From positions 1 to 64,000 of the forward strand of contig LJCX01000018.1 of the NCBI GenBank assembly GCA_001298545.1: a stretch of DNA of 64,000 nucleotides, in the 5' to 3' direction. Below the pieces are notes generated by a model. The model had not been told where the DNA came from, searched no databases, and worked only from the letters and a program-made list of their open reading frames with translations. A program made the translations under genes and the position numbers. Each line of letters opens with the position of its first letter. The stretch's first letter is position 1. Below, one piece after another: positions 33,875 to 41,280 of the stretch. Source of the stretch: Actinobacteria bacterium OV320 (GTDB lineage Bacteria > Actinomycetota > Actinomycetes > Streptomycetales > Streptomycetaceae).

Positions 33875-34728
33875 ACCAGCCGATACGTCTGGACGTCACG
33901 ACCGCCCACCAAGCCTTCACCGACCACGCTCACTTCCGCTACCGCGGCTGCGCCCCCGACCCCGACCAGCCCCACCTTGCCGCAGGCGACCACACGGTTC
34001 CCGTCACCTCCTGGGAAGCCCCCGACCTGGACGGCGGCGAAGCACCTGCGGTCCGTACCGCTCGGGAGCAGGCCGCGGTCGAGGTGTGCGTGGGCTGCCC
34101 GGTCATGGTGCAGTGCCTGGCCTATGGTGCCTCCCTCACCCGCGACGGGAAGCTCGCCGAGCCGTACGCGGTCCTGGGTGGAATGACGCCCATGGAACGC
34201 CACCGGGCGTTCGTCGCCTACAAGACGGCGTTGCAGGAGATGCCGCAGCCTGCCCCGGCCCGGCAGTTGCAGACGGATCAGAAGCTGGTCGTGTTGCGGG
34301 CGTTGGCCGTCCACACCAGCCCGCAGGCTGTTGCCGACGCCGCTGGCACTCCTATGCGGACCGCGAACTGGCAGCGGTCCATCCTCGTCGGCAAACTCGG
34401 GCTGGCCCGGCCGGCGACGCGGATGCAGCTCCTCACGGCGGCCGCCGAACGCGGCCTCCTCGACGGCGTGCAGGTCGTGCCGGACGACGGGAGCGTGCCC
34501 GCCGTGCCCCGCCCCCCGCACCGCCCCCGCAAACCCCGCCGTCCCGCGGGCCGGCTCACTGTGGTGGCGCTGCCCGAACCCGGACCGTACGAACCGGCCC
34601 GCGTCCCCAGCCTGCGCCGCAGTCGCTTCACCGACATCGCCGGCCAGCTCGCCTTCGACGACCTCGCCCCCGACGCCACCATCCGCAACCTTCCCACCCG
34701 CGCCCGCGTCCTGGAGGCCGCAGCATGA
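33871..34728 (+). CDS. WhiB-like regulator with C-terminal extension
   Basis: This 285-residue protein has the WhiB iron-sulphur pattern: Cys in YRGCAPDP, then CVGCPVMVQCLAYG, then the turn GGMTPMERHRAF. The fourth Cys spacing is normal, so a 4Fe-4S cluster is likely. Host WhiB proteins bind the main sigma factor and control development and stress genes, and phage forms can silence host genes. The extension (residues ~115-285) contains a helical region that may be a second DNA-binding domain and a proline/arginine-rich linker. It is coupled to both neighbouring genes. Confidence 0.8.
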   Translation: MNQPIRLDVTTAHQAFTDHAHFRYRGCAPDPDQPHLAAGDHTVPVTSWEAPDLDGGEAPAVRTAREQAAVEVCVGCPVMVQCLAYGASLTRDGKLAEPYAVLGGMTPMERHRAFVAYKTALQEMPQPAPARQLQTDQKLVVLRALAVHTSPQAVADAAGTPMRTANWQRSILVGKLGLARPATRMQLLTAAAERGLLDGVQVVPDDGSVPAVPRPPHRPRKPRRPAGRLTVVALPEPGPYEPARVPSLRRSRFTDIAGQLAFDDLAPDATIRNLPTRARVLEAAA

Positions 34729-35150
34729 CCGCACCCGCCCCCGCGGCCCCTACCCTCCACGGCATCAACCCGGCCGTCGACCAAGCCCTCGCCGACACCG
34801 CCACGACGAGCGGCGCCTACCTGGCCGGGCTTATAGCCTGCGCCATGCTCGACACCGCCGGCCGCCCCGACAAACTCCCCGAGTACCTGTTCCCCGACCT
34901 GGCCCCGGCCGACGTACGCAGGGTGTGGCAGGCCGCCCTCGCCGTGGGCCTGCGCGCCGGGCGCCTGTCCAACTCGCCCCGCTTCCACCGCGACACCCTC
35001 GCCCGGTTGCAGGCCCTCCTCGCCGACGCCGGCTGGACGGCCATGGCCCACACCGCCCACCACGCCGCTCGTACCGCAGCCACCGAACCCGAACCCGACC
35101 ACGAACGCACCCCCACCAGCAGCGACGAAACCCGCGGCGGACACTGGTGA
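34725..35150 (+). CDS. Hypothetical protein
   Basis: A 141-residue protein starting at ATG overlapping the WhiB-like stop. It is mainly helical (PAVDQALADTATTSGAYLAG; DVRRVWQAALAVGLRAG), with a low-complexity acidic C-terminus. The helical body resembles a domain often found in small phage DNA-transaction proteins, but I cannot name it. Coupled by GTGA to the next gene. Confidence 0.55.
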   Translation: MTAPAPAAPTLHGINPAVDQALADTATTSGAYLAGLIACAMLDTAGRPDKLPEYLFPDLAPADVRRVWQAALAVGLRAGRLSNSPRFHRDTLARLQALLADAGWTAMAHTAHHAARTAATEPEPDHERTPTSSDETRGGHW

Positions 35151-35593
35151 CCCGCCCCCGAACCCGGCCAGTCCCCGGACGCGGCCGCGGACGCCCCCTC
35201 CTCTTCGACGACACCCAGAAGAAGGCGTACCTCAAGCACGTCACCGCAGGCCTCACGTTGAACGAGGCCGCGGCCGCCGTCGGCATCGACCGACGCACCG
35301 TCAACCACCACACCACCACCGACCCCCGATTCCGCGAAGCCCGCGACACCGCTAAAGCCGCCGGACGGGCCGCCCGTTGGGACGACAAGCCCCACAACGA
35401 ATACCGCTACATCCACGGCGGCTGTCGCTGCCCCCAATGCACCACCGCCGCATCCTCCGCCCGCGCCGCACGACGCGCCGAACCCCCGCCACCCGCCGCC
35501 GACACCCCCAGACATGCCCCCACCGTCATCCCGCTGCCCAACCGCGACATCCGCCCCGACCAGCACCTTCCGCCCCTCGCCGCCGTCTCTTGA
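35147..35593 (+). CDS. Helix-turn-helix protein with Cys pair
   Basis: A 148-residue protein from GTG 35147 overlapping the previous stop. Residues ~25-60 form an HTH (HVTAGLTLNEAAAAVGIDRR, then TVNHHTTTDPRF), of the type seen in resolvases and phage terminase small subunits. GGCRCPQCTTAAS in the middle may bind metal. The C-terminus is proline-rich. It closes the rightward unit; the inverted repeat R follows 16 bases later. Confidence 0.6.
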   Translation: MTRPRTRPVPGRGRGRPLLFDDTQKKAYLKHVTAGLTLNEAAAAVGIDRRTVNHHTTTDPRFREARDTAKAAGRAARWDDKPHNEYRYIHGGCRCPQCTTAASSARAARRAEPPPPAADTPRHAPTVIPLPNRDIRPDQHLPPLAAVS

Positions 35594-35609
35594 GGCCTCC
35601 GGCAGGGGC

Positions 35610-35656
35610 GTGGGCATGATCAAGTTATTTGGTTCCCAAATGTGTAGGACAGAACC
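35610..35656 (+). repeat. Inverted repeat copy R (~46 bp)
   Basis: Reads GCATGATCAAGTTATTTG, then GTTCCCAAATG, then TGTAGGACAG. It matches the reverse complement of 20914-20959 except for three substitutions and one extra base. Within it ATTTGG-TTC-CCAAAT is a small perfect palindrome. Confidence 0.75.
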
Positions 35657-35736
35657 GCAGGCCCGTACGCCCGTGCGATGACCTGGATATCTGACGACAA
35701 GTCTGATCAAAAACGCGCAGCAGGGAATGGAGACAG

Positions 35737-36039
35737 ATGGTGCGTCCAACGAGTAGGCTGAGCCTCGCGTCAGACATGCAGTCAGTTGCGAGGCTGGTTG
35801 GACGACGCAGCCCAAGAAAGTTGGAAGCCCCCGCTGCCACCTTGGTGGCGGTCCCGGTTTGCGAAGCCGAGACGCGAGGGCTGCCGACACCTCACCGATT
35901 CGAAGCGAATGAAGGTGCCGACATGGCAGAGCGTACCCGCCCTCCGGGGCTATCAGACAGTGGAACCCCAGCCAGCACCGTGAAGATCACACCGGCGCGC
36001 GAGCAGGGTCCTGTCACCACTACCCCCATCGTCGCGTGA
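35737..36039 (+). CDS. Hypothetical protein
   Basis: A 100-residue protein from ATG 35737 behind GGAGACAG. It is basic at the start, Ala/Val-rich and without clear secondary-structure signals. Support for being coding comes mainly from its stop overlapping the GTG of the next gene (GTGA). A later start at ATG 35924 is possible. Confidence 0.4.
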   Translation: MVRPTSRLSLASDMQSVARLVGRRSPRKLEAPAATLVAVPVCEAETRGLPTPHRFEANEGADMAERTRPPGLSDSGTPASTVKITPAREQGPVTTTPIVA

Positions 36040-36470
36040 ACGCCGCGGCGCCGCTGGCATCTATCTGCCAGTGCGGCGCAGAAGGCAGCTGTGAGACAGA
36101 TGGATGGGTCCGCTTCTTCGGGCAAGACATCTGCCCTTCCTGCTGGCGTAAGCAGAAGGAGGCGGAGGCCGCCAACAGGGAGCGGCACTTCCGCGAGAAG
36201 CAGGAAGCCCAAAAGGCGTGGCGTGCCCAGAACGCCGAGGTGGCGGATTGCGCCAAGTGCAGCAGGAAGAACCTTCGCGTGCGTCTGCCGCGTGACGGTC
36301 GCCAGGTTGGCGACGGAACCCTCTACATCACGTACTGGCACAAGTCCCCGGAGACAGGCACCGACTGCCGCTCCGAGGTGGACACAGAAAACGTCCGGAT
36401 CGCCAATCGGGCCGAACGGTCCTGGCGCCGGAAGCAGACCTCACCCAGTAAGGGAGATCAGGTGACGTAG
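36036..36470 (+). CDS. Zinc-ribbon-like hypothetical protein
   Basis: A 144-residue protein from GTG 36036. It has two Cys pairs: CQCGAEGSC ... CPSCWRKQ near residues 10-40 and CAKCSRKNL near residue 70, joined by a strongly charged helix (EAEAANRERHFREKQEAQ). The C-terminal half has a short beta region (GDGTLYITYWHKSP). It precedes the iteron-like repeats and the Rep-like gene. Unknown function. Confidence 0.55.
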   Translation: MNAAAPLASICQCGAEGSCETDGWVRFFGQDICPSCWRKQKEAEAANRERHFREKQEAQKAWRAQNAEVADCAKCSRKNLRVRLPRDGRQVGDGTLYITYWHKSPETGTDCRSEVDTENVRIANRAERSWRRKQTSPSKGDQVT

Positions 36471-36568
36471 TGACTTCCTGAGCGGGAGGTCCTGGGCCCC
36501 TTGGCGGGGGCGCTTCCTCTACCGCTGGCCGCTGGTGTTGGCGCACCGTGCGCGGCCTCGTGCAACGG

Positions 36569-36657
36569 CTCGGTTTGGCGACCGAGCTAAGGCCCGAACT
36601 TCGATCCGGTTTGGCGACCGGCCCGAGATTCGAGCGACCTACAGGTTCTGGCGAACC
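36569..36657. repeat. Iteron-like palindromes, candidate replication origin or Rep operator
   Basis: Three related palindromes occur about 37 bp apart: CTCGGT-TTGGCG-ACCGAG (36569-36586), CCGGT-TTGGCG-ACCGG (36606-36621) and GGTTC-TGGC-GAACC (36644-36657). They lie just upstream of the Rep-like gene. Such evenly spaced repeats next to a rep gene are the usual plan of iteron plasmids. Confidence 0.6.
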
Positions 36658-36714
36658 CACCGAAGTCCCAACCGGGCCTTCGTCGTCCCCCTTGTCAGCA
36701 AGGACGGATCCATA

Positions 36715-38226
36715 GTGCAGCACGGCATGCCCTCTTGTCAGCTTGGCGACGCCCCGAAGGGCGATTCGCGAGGAATCTCCCCCCGCGCGGGCGACACCCC
36801 GTGCCCCCAGCCGTCACACAACACGCACGCCCCCAACATCGAAATCGAACCCACGTTCGACTACAGTGCTGGTCAGGCGGGTCGTGGCGGACAGCTCCGG
36901 GTGCTCGCAGCCGCCCAATGGCTGCACGCCACGACCGGCCGCATCGCCACCTGCCCCCACTCCTGGATGACCGCAGTCCACTGGGTCCACGGCAGCGGCC
37001 TCTACACGCCGTCCCGCACCCACGGCCCCAAGTGGGGACCCACCACCATCGCCATCGCGCAGGAACTCTCCGCGCTGAAGGAGTGCCGGCCCGGCATCGA
37101 CTACCTCGCCCGCAAGCTGCGCATCTCCGAGCGGACCGTCCAGTACCACCTGGGCATGCTCCGTGAGGCCGGACTCCTCGTCTACCGCAGCAAGGGCACC
37201 CGCATCCAGGGCATCGGCGGCCGCGCCTCCGTCTTCGAGCGGATCATCCCCACCGCCTTCGACGACGCCCTCGGCATCCGCACCGTCGGCGAGGGTGCAA
37301 CGCGCCGCCCCGTCGGAGCCGCCCCCGAGCACCGGACCCTCCTCGGGAAGCTCGCGAAAAAGGCCGCCCGGAAGACCCGCCGCCGTCCCTCCCGCACCCG
37401 GTCTCAGCGAGGACAGCGTTGCACCCCAATGCAGGGTGGTACCTCAACTGTTTCTTCTACCGCTCTGACTAGCTTTCCCTCTGAGGCAGAACTCGCAAGC
37501 GGGGAAGCCGAGTCACAGCCGAGGAAGTCCAACAACCGCGGGCAGATCCTCAACAACCAGCCCCACATCCCCAACCAGCTCCCCAAGAAGCCGAAGAAGC
37601 TCAACAAGGTCGGCCGCCGCTACCAGCTCGCCCGCGAACTCCAGCAGATGGTCCCCTGGCTCAACCGCGCCGCCGTCCCCCGCCTCGCATGGATCGTCCG
37701 CCACGTCGCTGACGCCGGATGGACGGCCCTCGAGGTCCAGGCCGCCGCCGAGCAGCTGCCCGTCTCCGCAGACGACGCCCGACGCCCCTCCGGACTCCTC
37801 GCCTACCGACTCGCCTCCTGCCACCTGCTCTACACCACCCCCGCCCGCCGCAAGACCCTCCTGGACGCCTGGCGCGAGTCCCGCGTAGCCGAGCAGGCCC
37901 GCCACACCGGCTACGACGAACTCACCAGCGGCCCCACGAGCCTCGCCGCCCGCCGGGAAATCGATGCCGCGTTCAACGCCATCCGCAACCGGCTCGCTGC
38001 CGACAGCCCGCCCCTCGACGACGCCCCCCTGGAGCTCGAGGACCTGTCCCGCGAAGAAGTCATCACCATGCGCACCGAAGCCTCCCGCGACCCCGGCCTA
38101 ATCCACTCCGCGATCGTCCTCCTCGGTGAACGGCAGGCCCGCCGGCTCTACACCAACCAGCTCGTCGACCAGACCCTCGCCCTCGAGGCCATCGCAGCCC
38201 GCAACCCCAACGCCCCCGCCTTCTGA
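36715..38226 (+). CDS. Replication-initiator-like winged-helix protein
   Basis: About 503 residues from GTG 36715, which has AAGGACGG about eight bases upstream; an open frame extends left to 36535 but runs through the iteron-like palindromes, so I prefer the later start. Residues ~105-165 are a wHTH (ALKECRPGIDYLARKLRISE, then RTVQYHLGMLREAGLL), preceded by QWLHATTGRIATCPHSW. A basic low-complexity linker follows, then a helical domain (residues ~290-480). This protein type recurs on Streptomyces linear and phage-like plasmids beside replication genes. Neighbouring iterons and DciA suggest it starts replication. The function is inferred from context. Confidence 0.65.
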   Translation: MQHGMPSCQLGDAPKGDSRGISPRAGDTPCPQPSHNTHAPNIEIEPTFDYSAGQAGRGGQLRVLAAAQWLHATTGRIATCPHSWMTAVHWVHGSGLYTPSRTHGPKWGPTTIAIAQELSALKECRPGIDYLARKLRISERTVQYHLGMLREAGLLVYRSKGTRIQGIGGRASVFERIIPTAFDDALGIRTVGEGATRRPVGAAPEHRTLLGKLAKKAARKTRRRPSRTRSQRGQRCTPMQGGTSTVSSTALTSFPSEAELASGEAESQPRKSNNRGQILNNQPHIPNQLPKKPKKLNKVGRRYQLARELQQMVPWLNRAAVPRLAWIVRHVADAGWTALEVQAAAEQLPVSADDARRPSGLLAYRLASCHLLYTTPARRKTLLDAWRESRVAEQARHTGYDELTSGPTSLAARREIDAAFNAIRNRLAADSPPLDDAPLELEDLSREEVITMRTEASRDPGLIHSAIVLLGERQARRLYTNQLVDQTLALEAIAARNPNAPAF

Positions 38227-38235
38227 GGAGACGCC

Positions 38236-38721
38236 ATGCCCACCCCAGACATGCCCAGCGACGTGAAAGCCCTCCGGACCCACCTGCGCATCGCCCGGCA
38301 GCACGCCCACACCACCGACGCAGAACGAGCCGAGATGGAAGCCCGTCTCCACGAGTCCAAGGCGGAGACCGCCCGGGCCCACGCACGCGCCGCCCGCAGC
38401 CACGCCGAAGCCGCCCTCGCCTACGCCGCGCTTGCCGAGGTACGCCGCCTGTGCAACCTGACCATCGCCGAGTCAGTGCGCACCCCGGCCATCGCGCAGG
38501 CCCGCGACACCCTCACGGCCATCGACTCCGTCACCGAAGGCCAGCCGCTGCCCGACGACGCCGCCTGGCACTCCGTGTGGCTGCACGGCAACTGGCGCCA
38601 CCTCACCAAGAACATGACCACCCCGGAACGCGAGCACGCCGCCGACGCCGTCGCCCGCTACAGCGCCCATGTCGAGCCCGACGAGCCCGCCATCGCCGAC
38701 CTGCGCTGGTGGAGGGACTGA
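38236..38721 (+). CDS. Coiled-coil hypothetical protein
   Basis: A 161-residue protein starting at ATG ten bases after the Rep-like stop. Residues 8-75 are a long coiled coil rich in Ala, Glu and His (AEMEARLHESKAETARAHAR). The C-terminal part (AWHSVWLHGNWRHLTKNMTT) is aromatic and compact. It lies between the Rep-like and DciA-like genes, so a replication role is likely but unproven. Confidence 0.55.
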   Translation: MPTPDMPSDVKALRTHLRIARQHAHTTDAERAEMEARLHESKAETARAHARAARSHAEAALAYAALAEVRRLCNLTIAESVRTPAIAQARDTLTAIDSVTEGQPLPDDAAWHSVWLHGNWRHLTKNMTTPEREHAADAVARYSAHVEPDEPAIADLRWWRD

Positions 38722-38723
38722 CC

Positions 38724-39521
38724 ATGACCACACCCCAGTCCTCCGGGGCCGACCTCGCCCGCCAGGCCCTCGCCGCAGCCCGCGCGGCCGCCAAAACCCA
38801 GCCCGTCGCCGGCCCGAAGAAGACCCGCCGCACCATGCGCGTACACCGCGGCGAAGGACGCGACCCCCAAGCCTTCGACGCCATCCTGAACACGCTCCGC
38901 GCCGAACAGGGCTGGGAAGGCGGCATCAACGGCGGCAACCTCCTCGACCAGTGGCCGGACATCTGCCCGCCCGAGCTGGCCACCACCGTCCGGCCCACCG
39001 CCTACGATCCCGAACGCGGACTCCTCACCCTTGAGCCGTCCACCCCCGCCTACGGCACCCAACTCCGCCTCTTCCAGAACAAGCTGATCCAGCACCTCAA
39101 CCAGGCGCTGGGGAAGCCCGCGGTCCGTACGATCCGCGTTCTCCCCCCTGGCGGCCGCCGCGACGGCGCCCCCGACCCGGCGCCGCAGCCGACCGCCCCC
39201 AAGCCCGAGGCGCCGGTGAAGACCCGGGAGACCGCACACGCCGGCTACCGGCACACACTTGCCCTCGCGCTGGAGAACCGGCTCACCCTTCCCCCGGAGA
39301 CGGCTTACGAGGAGGAAGCCCGACGCCGGCAGGAGGCCGCCCTCCGCGCCAACCGGCAACCGGAAAGCGAGGACCGGGAGGCGTACTGGGCGCAGCAGGA
39401 CGCCGCTGCCGCCGCAGGCCCGACCCCGGGCAGCATGGCCGCCTCCGAAGCAGCCGCCCGCGCCTACGCCCGCAGCCAAGCCGCCGGCCGCACACCGCAG
39501 CGCGCGTTCGACGTCGCATGA
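38724..39521 (+). CDS. DciA-like (DUF721) protein
   Basis: A 265-residue protein. Residues ~45-140 match the DciA/DUF721 pattern: FDAILNTLRAEQGWEGGING, then LLDQWPDICPPELATTVRP, then RGLLTLEPSTPAYGTQLRLF and LNQALGKPAVRTIRVL. In bacteria DciA loads or helps the replicative helicase DnaB. A phage copy beside a Rep-like gene would bring host helicase to the phage origin. The C-terminal 100 residues are a helical, Ala-rich tail typical of actinobacterial forms. The ATG overlaps nothing; spacing of two bases from the previous stop suggests coupling. Confidence 0.7.
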   Translation: MTTPQSSGADLARQALAAARAAAKTQPVAGPKKTRRTMRVHRGEGRDPQAFDAILNTLRAEQGWEGGINGGNLLDQWPDICPPELATTVRPTAYDPERGLLTLEPSTPAYGTQLRLFQNKLIQHLNQALGKPAVRTIRVLPPGGRRDGAPDPAPQPTAPKPEAPVKTRETAHAGYRHTLALALENRLTLPPETAYEEEARRRQEAALRANRQPESEDREAYWAQQDAAAAAGPTPGSMAASEAAARAYARSQAAGRTPQRAFDVA

Positions 39522-39958
39522 CCGGCAACCTCGCCCTGATCGGCCTGACCGGCAGCCGTCTTTGGCCCGACCCACAACGCCTCGAGGACACCCTCCTGGG
39601 CGTCTGGCACGACGCCCTCCAAATCGGCTACACCGGCATCGAACTCATGCAAGGCTGCGCCGACGGCGCCGACACCATCGGCGACCAATGGGCCCGCCGC
39701 AACGGCCTCCTCGTCCGCGAACGCCCCGCCGACTGGGACGGCCCCTGCGGACCCGAATGCCCGCCCGGGCACCGCCGCCGCAACCGCCGCGGCACCGAGT
39801 ACTGCCCGATGGCCGGCCACAGACGCAACCAGCAGATGGTCGACGAACGGCCCGTGCTGTTCGTCGCGGCGTCGTACCGGAAGTCCAGCGGGACCGCGGA
39901 CTGCCTGCGCCGGGCCCGCAAGGCAGGCATCCCCGACCTGACCATCACAGCCGACTGA
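39518..39958 (+). CDS. SLOG-fold protein (DUF2493/YspA-like)
   Basis: A 146-residue protein starting at ATG overlapping the previous stop. It has the SLOG pattern: ALIGLTGSRLWPDPQRLEDT at the start, then ELMQGCADGADTIGDQWARR, then ERPADWDGPCGP and a C-terminal VLFVAASYRKSSGTADCLRR. SLOG proteins bind nucleotides or ADP-ribose-like ligands and are often found in phages and defence loci. The insert CPPGHRRRNRRGTEYCPMAG with basic residues is a frequent feature of actinophage versions. Substrate unknown. Confidence 0.7.
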   Translation: MTGNLALIGLTGSRLWPDPQRLEDTLLGVWHDALQIGYTGIELMQGCADGADTIGDQWARRNGLLVRERPADWDGPCGPECPPGHRRRNRRGTEYCPMAGHRRNQQMVDERPVLFVAASYRKSSGTADCLRRARKAGIPDLTITAD

Positions 39959-39972
39959 GCAGGGGCAACACG
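39959..39972 (+). repeat. 14-bp asymmetric motif, copy 2
   Basis: GCAGGGGCAACACG begins at the base after the preceding stop codon and lies 70 bases before the next gene start. Same sequence and same orientation relative to the downstream gene as at 15539. Confidence 0.7.
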
Positions 39973-40042
39973 ATCCGGAATCTGCGGCACCGTGGACCGC
40001 GACAGCCACACCACCCCCACCTGCACGCGAGGGGACACTGCT

Positions 40043-40273
40043 TTGCCCACACCGATCGCACCCGCACCAGCCCCCGACCAGACGAGCGGCATGTGCCTCC
40101 TCCACGCCGACTACCACCCCATGGACGGGCGCTGCCTGACGGCCCTCACCGACTTCTTCTTCGAGTACGCCGACCTGCCCCTGCCGGCCGCCCGCGACCT
40201 CTACCAGCTCGAGGTAGAACGCCTGATGCTCGACGAGCACATCCGCCGGCACCTCGCCGGCCCCACCCCCTGA
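40043..40273 (+). CDS. Small hypothetical protein
   Basis: About 76 residues from TTG 40043, which has GAGGGGA at good spacing; a GTG at 39992 is in frame with a weak site. The body contains MCLLHADYHPMDGRCLTALT and a helical C-terminus (LPLPAARDLYQLEVERLMLD). The paired Cys/His at the start could bind a metal. Unknown role. Confidence 0.5.
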   Translation: MPTPIAPAPAPDQTSGMCLLHADYHPMDGRCLTALTDFFFEYADLPLPAARDLYQLEVERLMLDEHIRRHLAGPTP

Positions 40274-40282
40274 AGGACCGCC

Positions 40283-40420
40283 ATGCCCACCACCCCGTTC
40301 ATACCGGCCCAACGCACCGTGCCCGTCTGGGAGAGTCACCAGCTGTTCCGTGAACCGCAGTACGAGAACGGCGTGCCGTGGACGCCCGAGGACGACGACA
40401 GTCCCGAGGACGACGGCTGA
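40283..40420 (+). CDS. Very small acidic protein
   Basis: A 45-residue protein from ATG 40283 behind GAAGGACC. It is proline-rich at the start and ends in a run of Asp, Glu and Pro. It stops one base before the parS-like palindrome. Codon use looks real, but the gene is too small to assign. Confidence 0.45.
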   Translation: MPTTPFIPAQRTVPVWESHQLFREPQYENGVPWTPEDDDSPEDDG

Positions 40421-40421
40421 G

Positions 40422-40443
40422 GAGTTTTACGGCCGTAAAACTC
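40422..40443. repeat. parS-like palindrome, copy 1
   Basis: A perfect 22-bp palindrome with core GTTTTACGGCCGTAAAAC (40424-40441), 96 bases before the parA gene. The core recurs inside parB at 42091. Chromosomal Streptomyces parS is GTTTCACGTGAAAC; this site keeps GTTT...AAAC ends and a TTACGG/CCGTAA middle, so it is probably the phage ParB site. Confidence 0.75.
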
Positions 40444-40539
40444 TCGACCCCGCACGTCTCTCCGAGCCCGATCTCCCCGTCTGGCAGGATGCTCCCCGTC
40501 CGAAGTACCGGATCCTCGGGAAGTAGTCGGAGAACGAAC

Positions 40540-41280
40540 ATGCCTTACATCACCGTGCTCCTGAACAGAAAAGGCGGGGTCGGGAAGTCCCTGATCTCCG
40601 TCAACCTGGCCGCGGTCTATGCCGAGATCCTCGGCTGCGGCGAAGACGACCCCACCGTGGCTGTCGTCTCGATAGACCCCCAGGCCACCAGCGTCGAACA
40701 CGCCGACGCGGTACGCAAAGCAGGCCGGCCCGTCCCCTTCCGCGTCGTCAACGCCAAGAACAACGTCGATCAGTTGCGCAAGCTGCGCCGCGCCAAGGCC
40801 GACATCATCATCGTCGACACCCCAGGCTTCATGCCCCTGGAAGAAGGCGAGGAAGACGCAGGACCGTCCATCGACCCGCTTGGCGACGGAACTGTAGGCG
40901 ACTCACTGCGGGCCGTCTTGGATGCAGCCGACGACGTCATCGTCCCCCTCCCCGCCGCAGGAGCAGCGTTCCGTTCCACCAAGACCACCATCGAACGTGT
41001 CCTCATTCCCCGGCAGATCCCCTACGGCGTCGTCGTGTACTGGGATCCGCGCGACAGCGAGGCGGACCGGGACCGCACCCAGAGCCTGGTGCGCCGCCAG
41101 GGCTGGGACATGTACAACACCACGATCCGCCACTACAAGCCGCACACCCGCGGCATTACCACAGGACGGCTCTGCACCCAGTACGAGCCCAACCCCATCG
41201 CACTCAAAGCCAAGGCTGACTTCCAGTCCCTGGCCCTCGAGCACCAGATGCGGCGCCAGAAGCGTGCGGGAGGTCAGTGA
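40540..41280 (+). CDS. parA: ParA-family partition ATPase
   Basis: A 246-residue protein starting at ATG behind CGGAGAACG. It has the deviant Walker A box NRKGGVGKSLIS (residues 9-20), with the signature Lys just before the glycines, a Walker B-like strand DIIIVDTPGFMP (residues ~88-99), and a C-terminal helix region (TGRLCTQYEPNPIALKAKAD). ParA proteins use ATP to move ParB-bound DNA over the nucleoid. It lacks an N-terminal HTH, so it is the small type (Ib or chromosomal-like). It overlaps parB by four bases and follows the parS-like palindrome, which may also regulate it. Confidence 0.85.
   Translation: MPYITVLLNRKGGVGKSLISVNLAAVYAEILGCGEDDPTVAVVSIDPQATSVEHADAVRKAGRPVPFRVVNAKNNVDQLRKLRRAKADIIIVDTPGFMPLEEGEEDAGPSIDPLGDGTVGDSLRAVLDAADDVIVPLPAAGAAFRSTKTTIERVLIPRQIPYGVVVYWDPRDSEADRDRTQSLVRRQGWDMYNTTIRHYKPHTRGITTGRLCTQYEPNPIALKAKADFQSLALEHQMRRQKRAGGQ

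Noticed and set aside
20887..35656. Whole 14.7-kb block as a transposon with terminal repeats
   Set aside because: The block holds ordinary phage functions (annealing protein, methyltransferase, WhiB), no target-site duplication was seen beside the repeats, and the recombinases are not at the ends.
36535..36714. N-terminal extension of the Rep-like protein
   Set aside because: It runs through the iteron-like palindromes, has unlikely composition, and a good ribosome site exists for GTG 36715.
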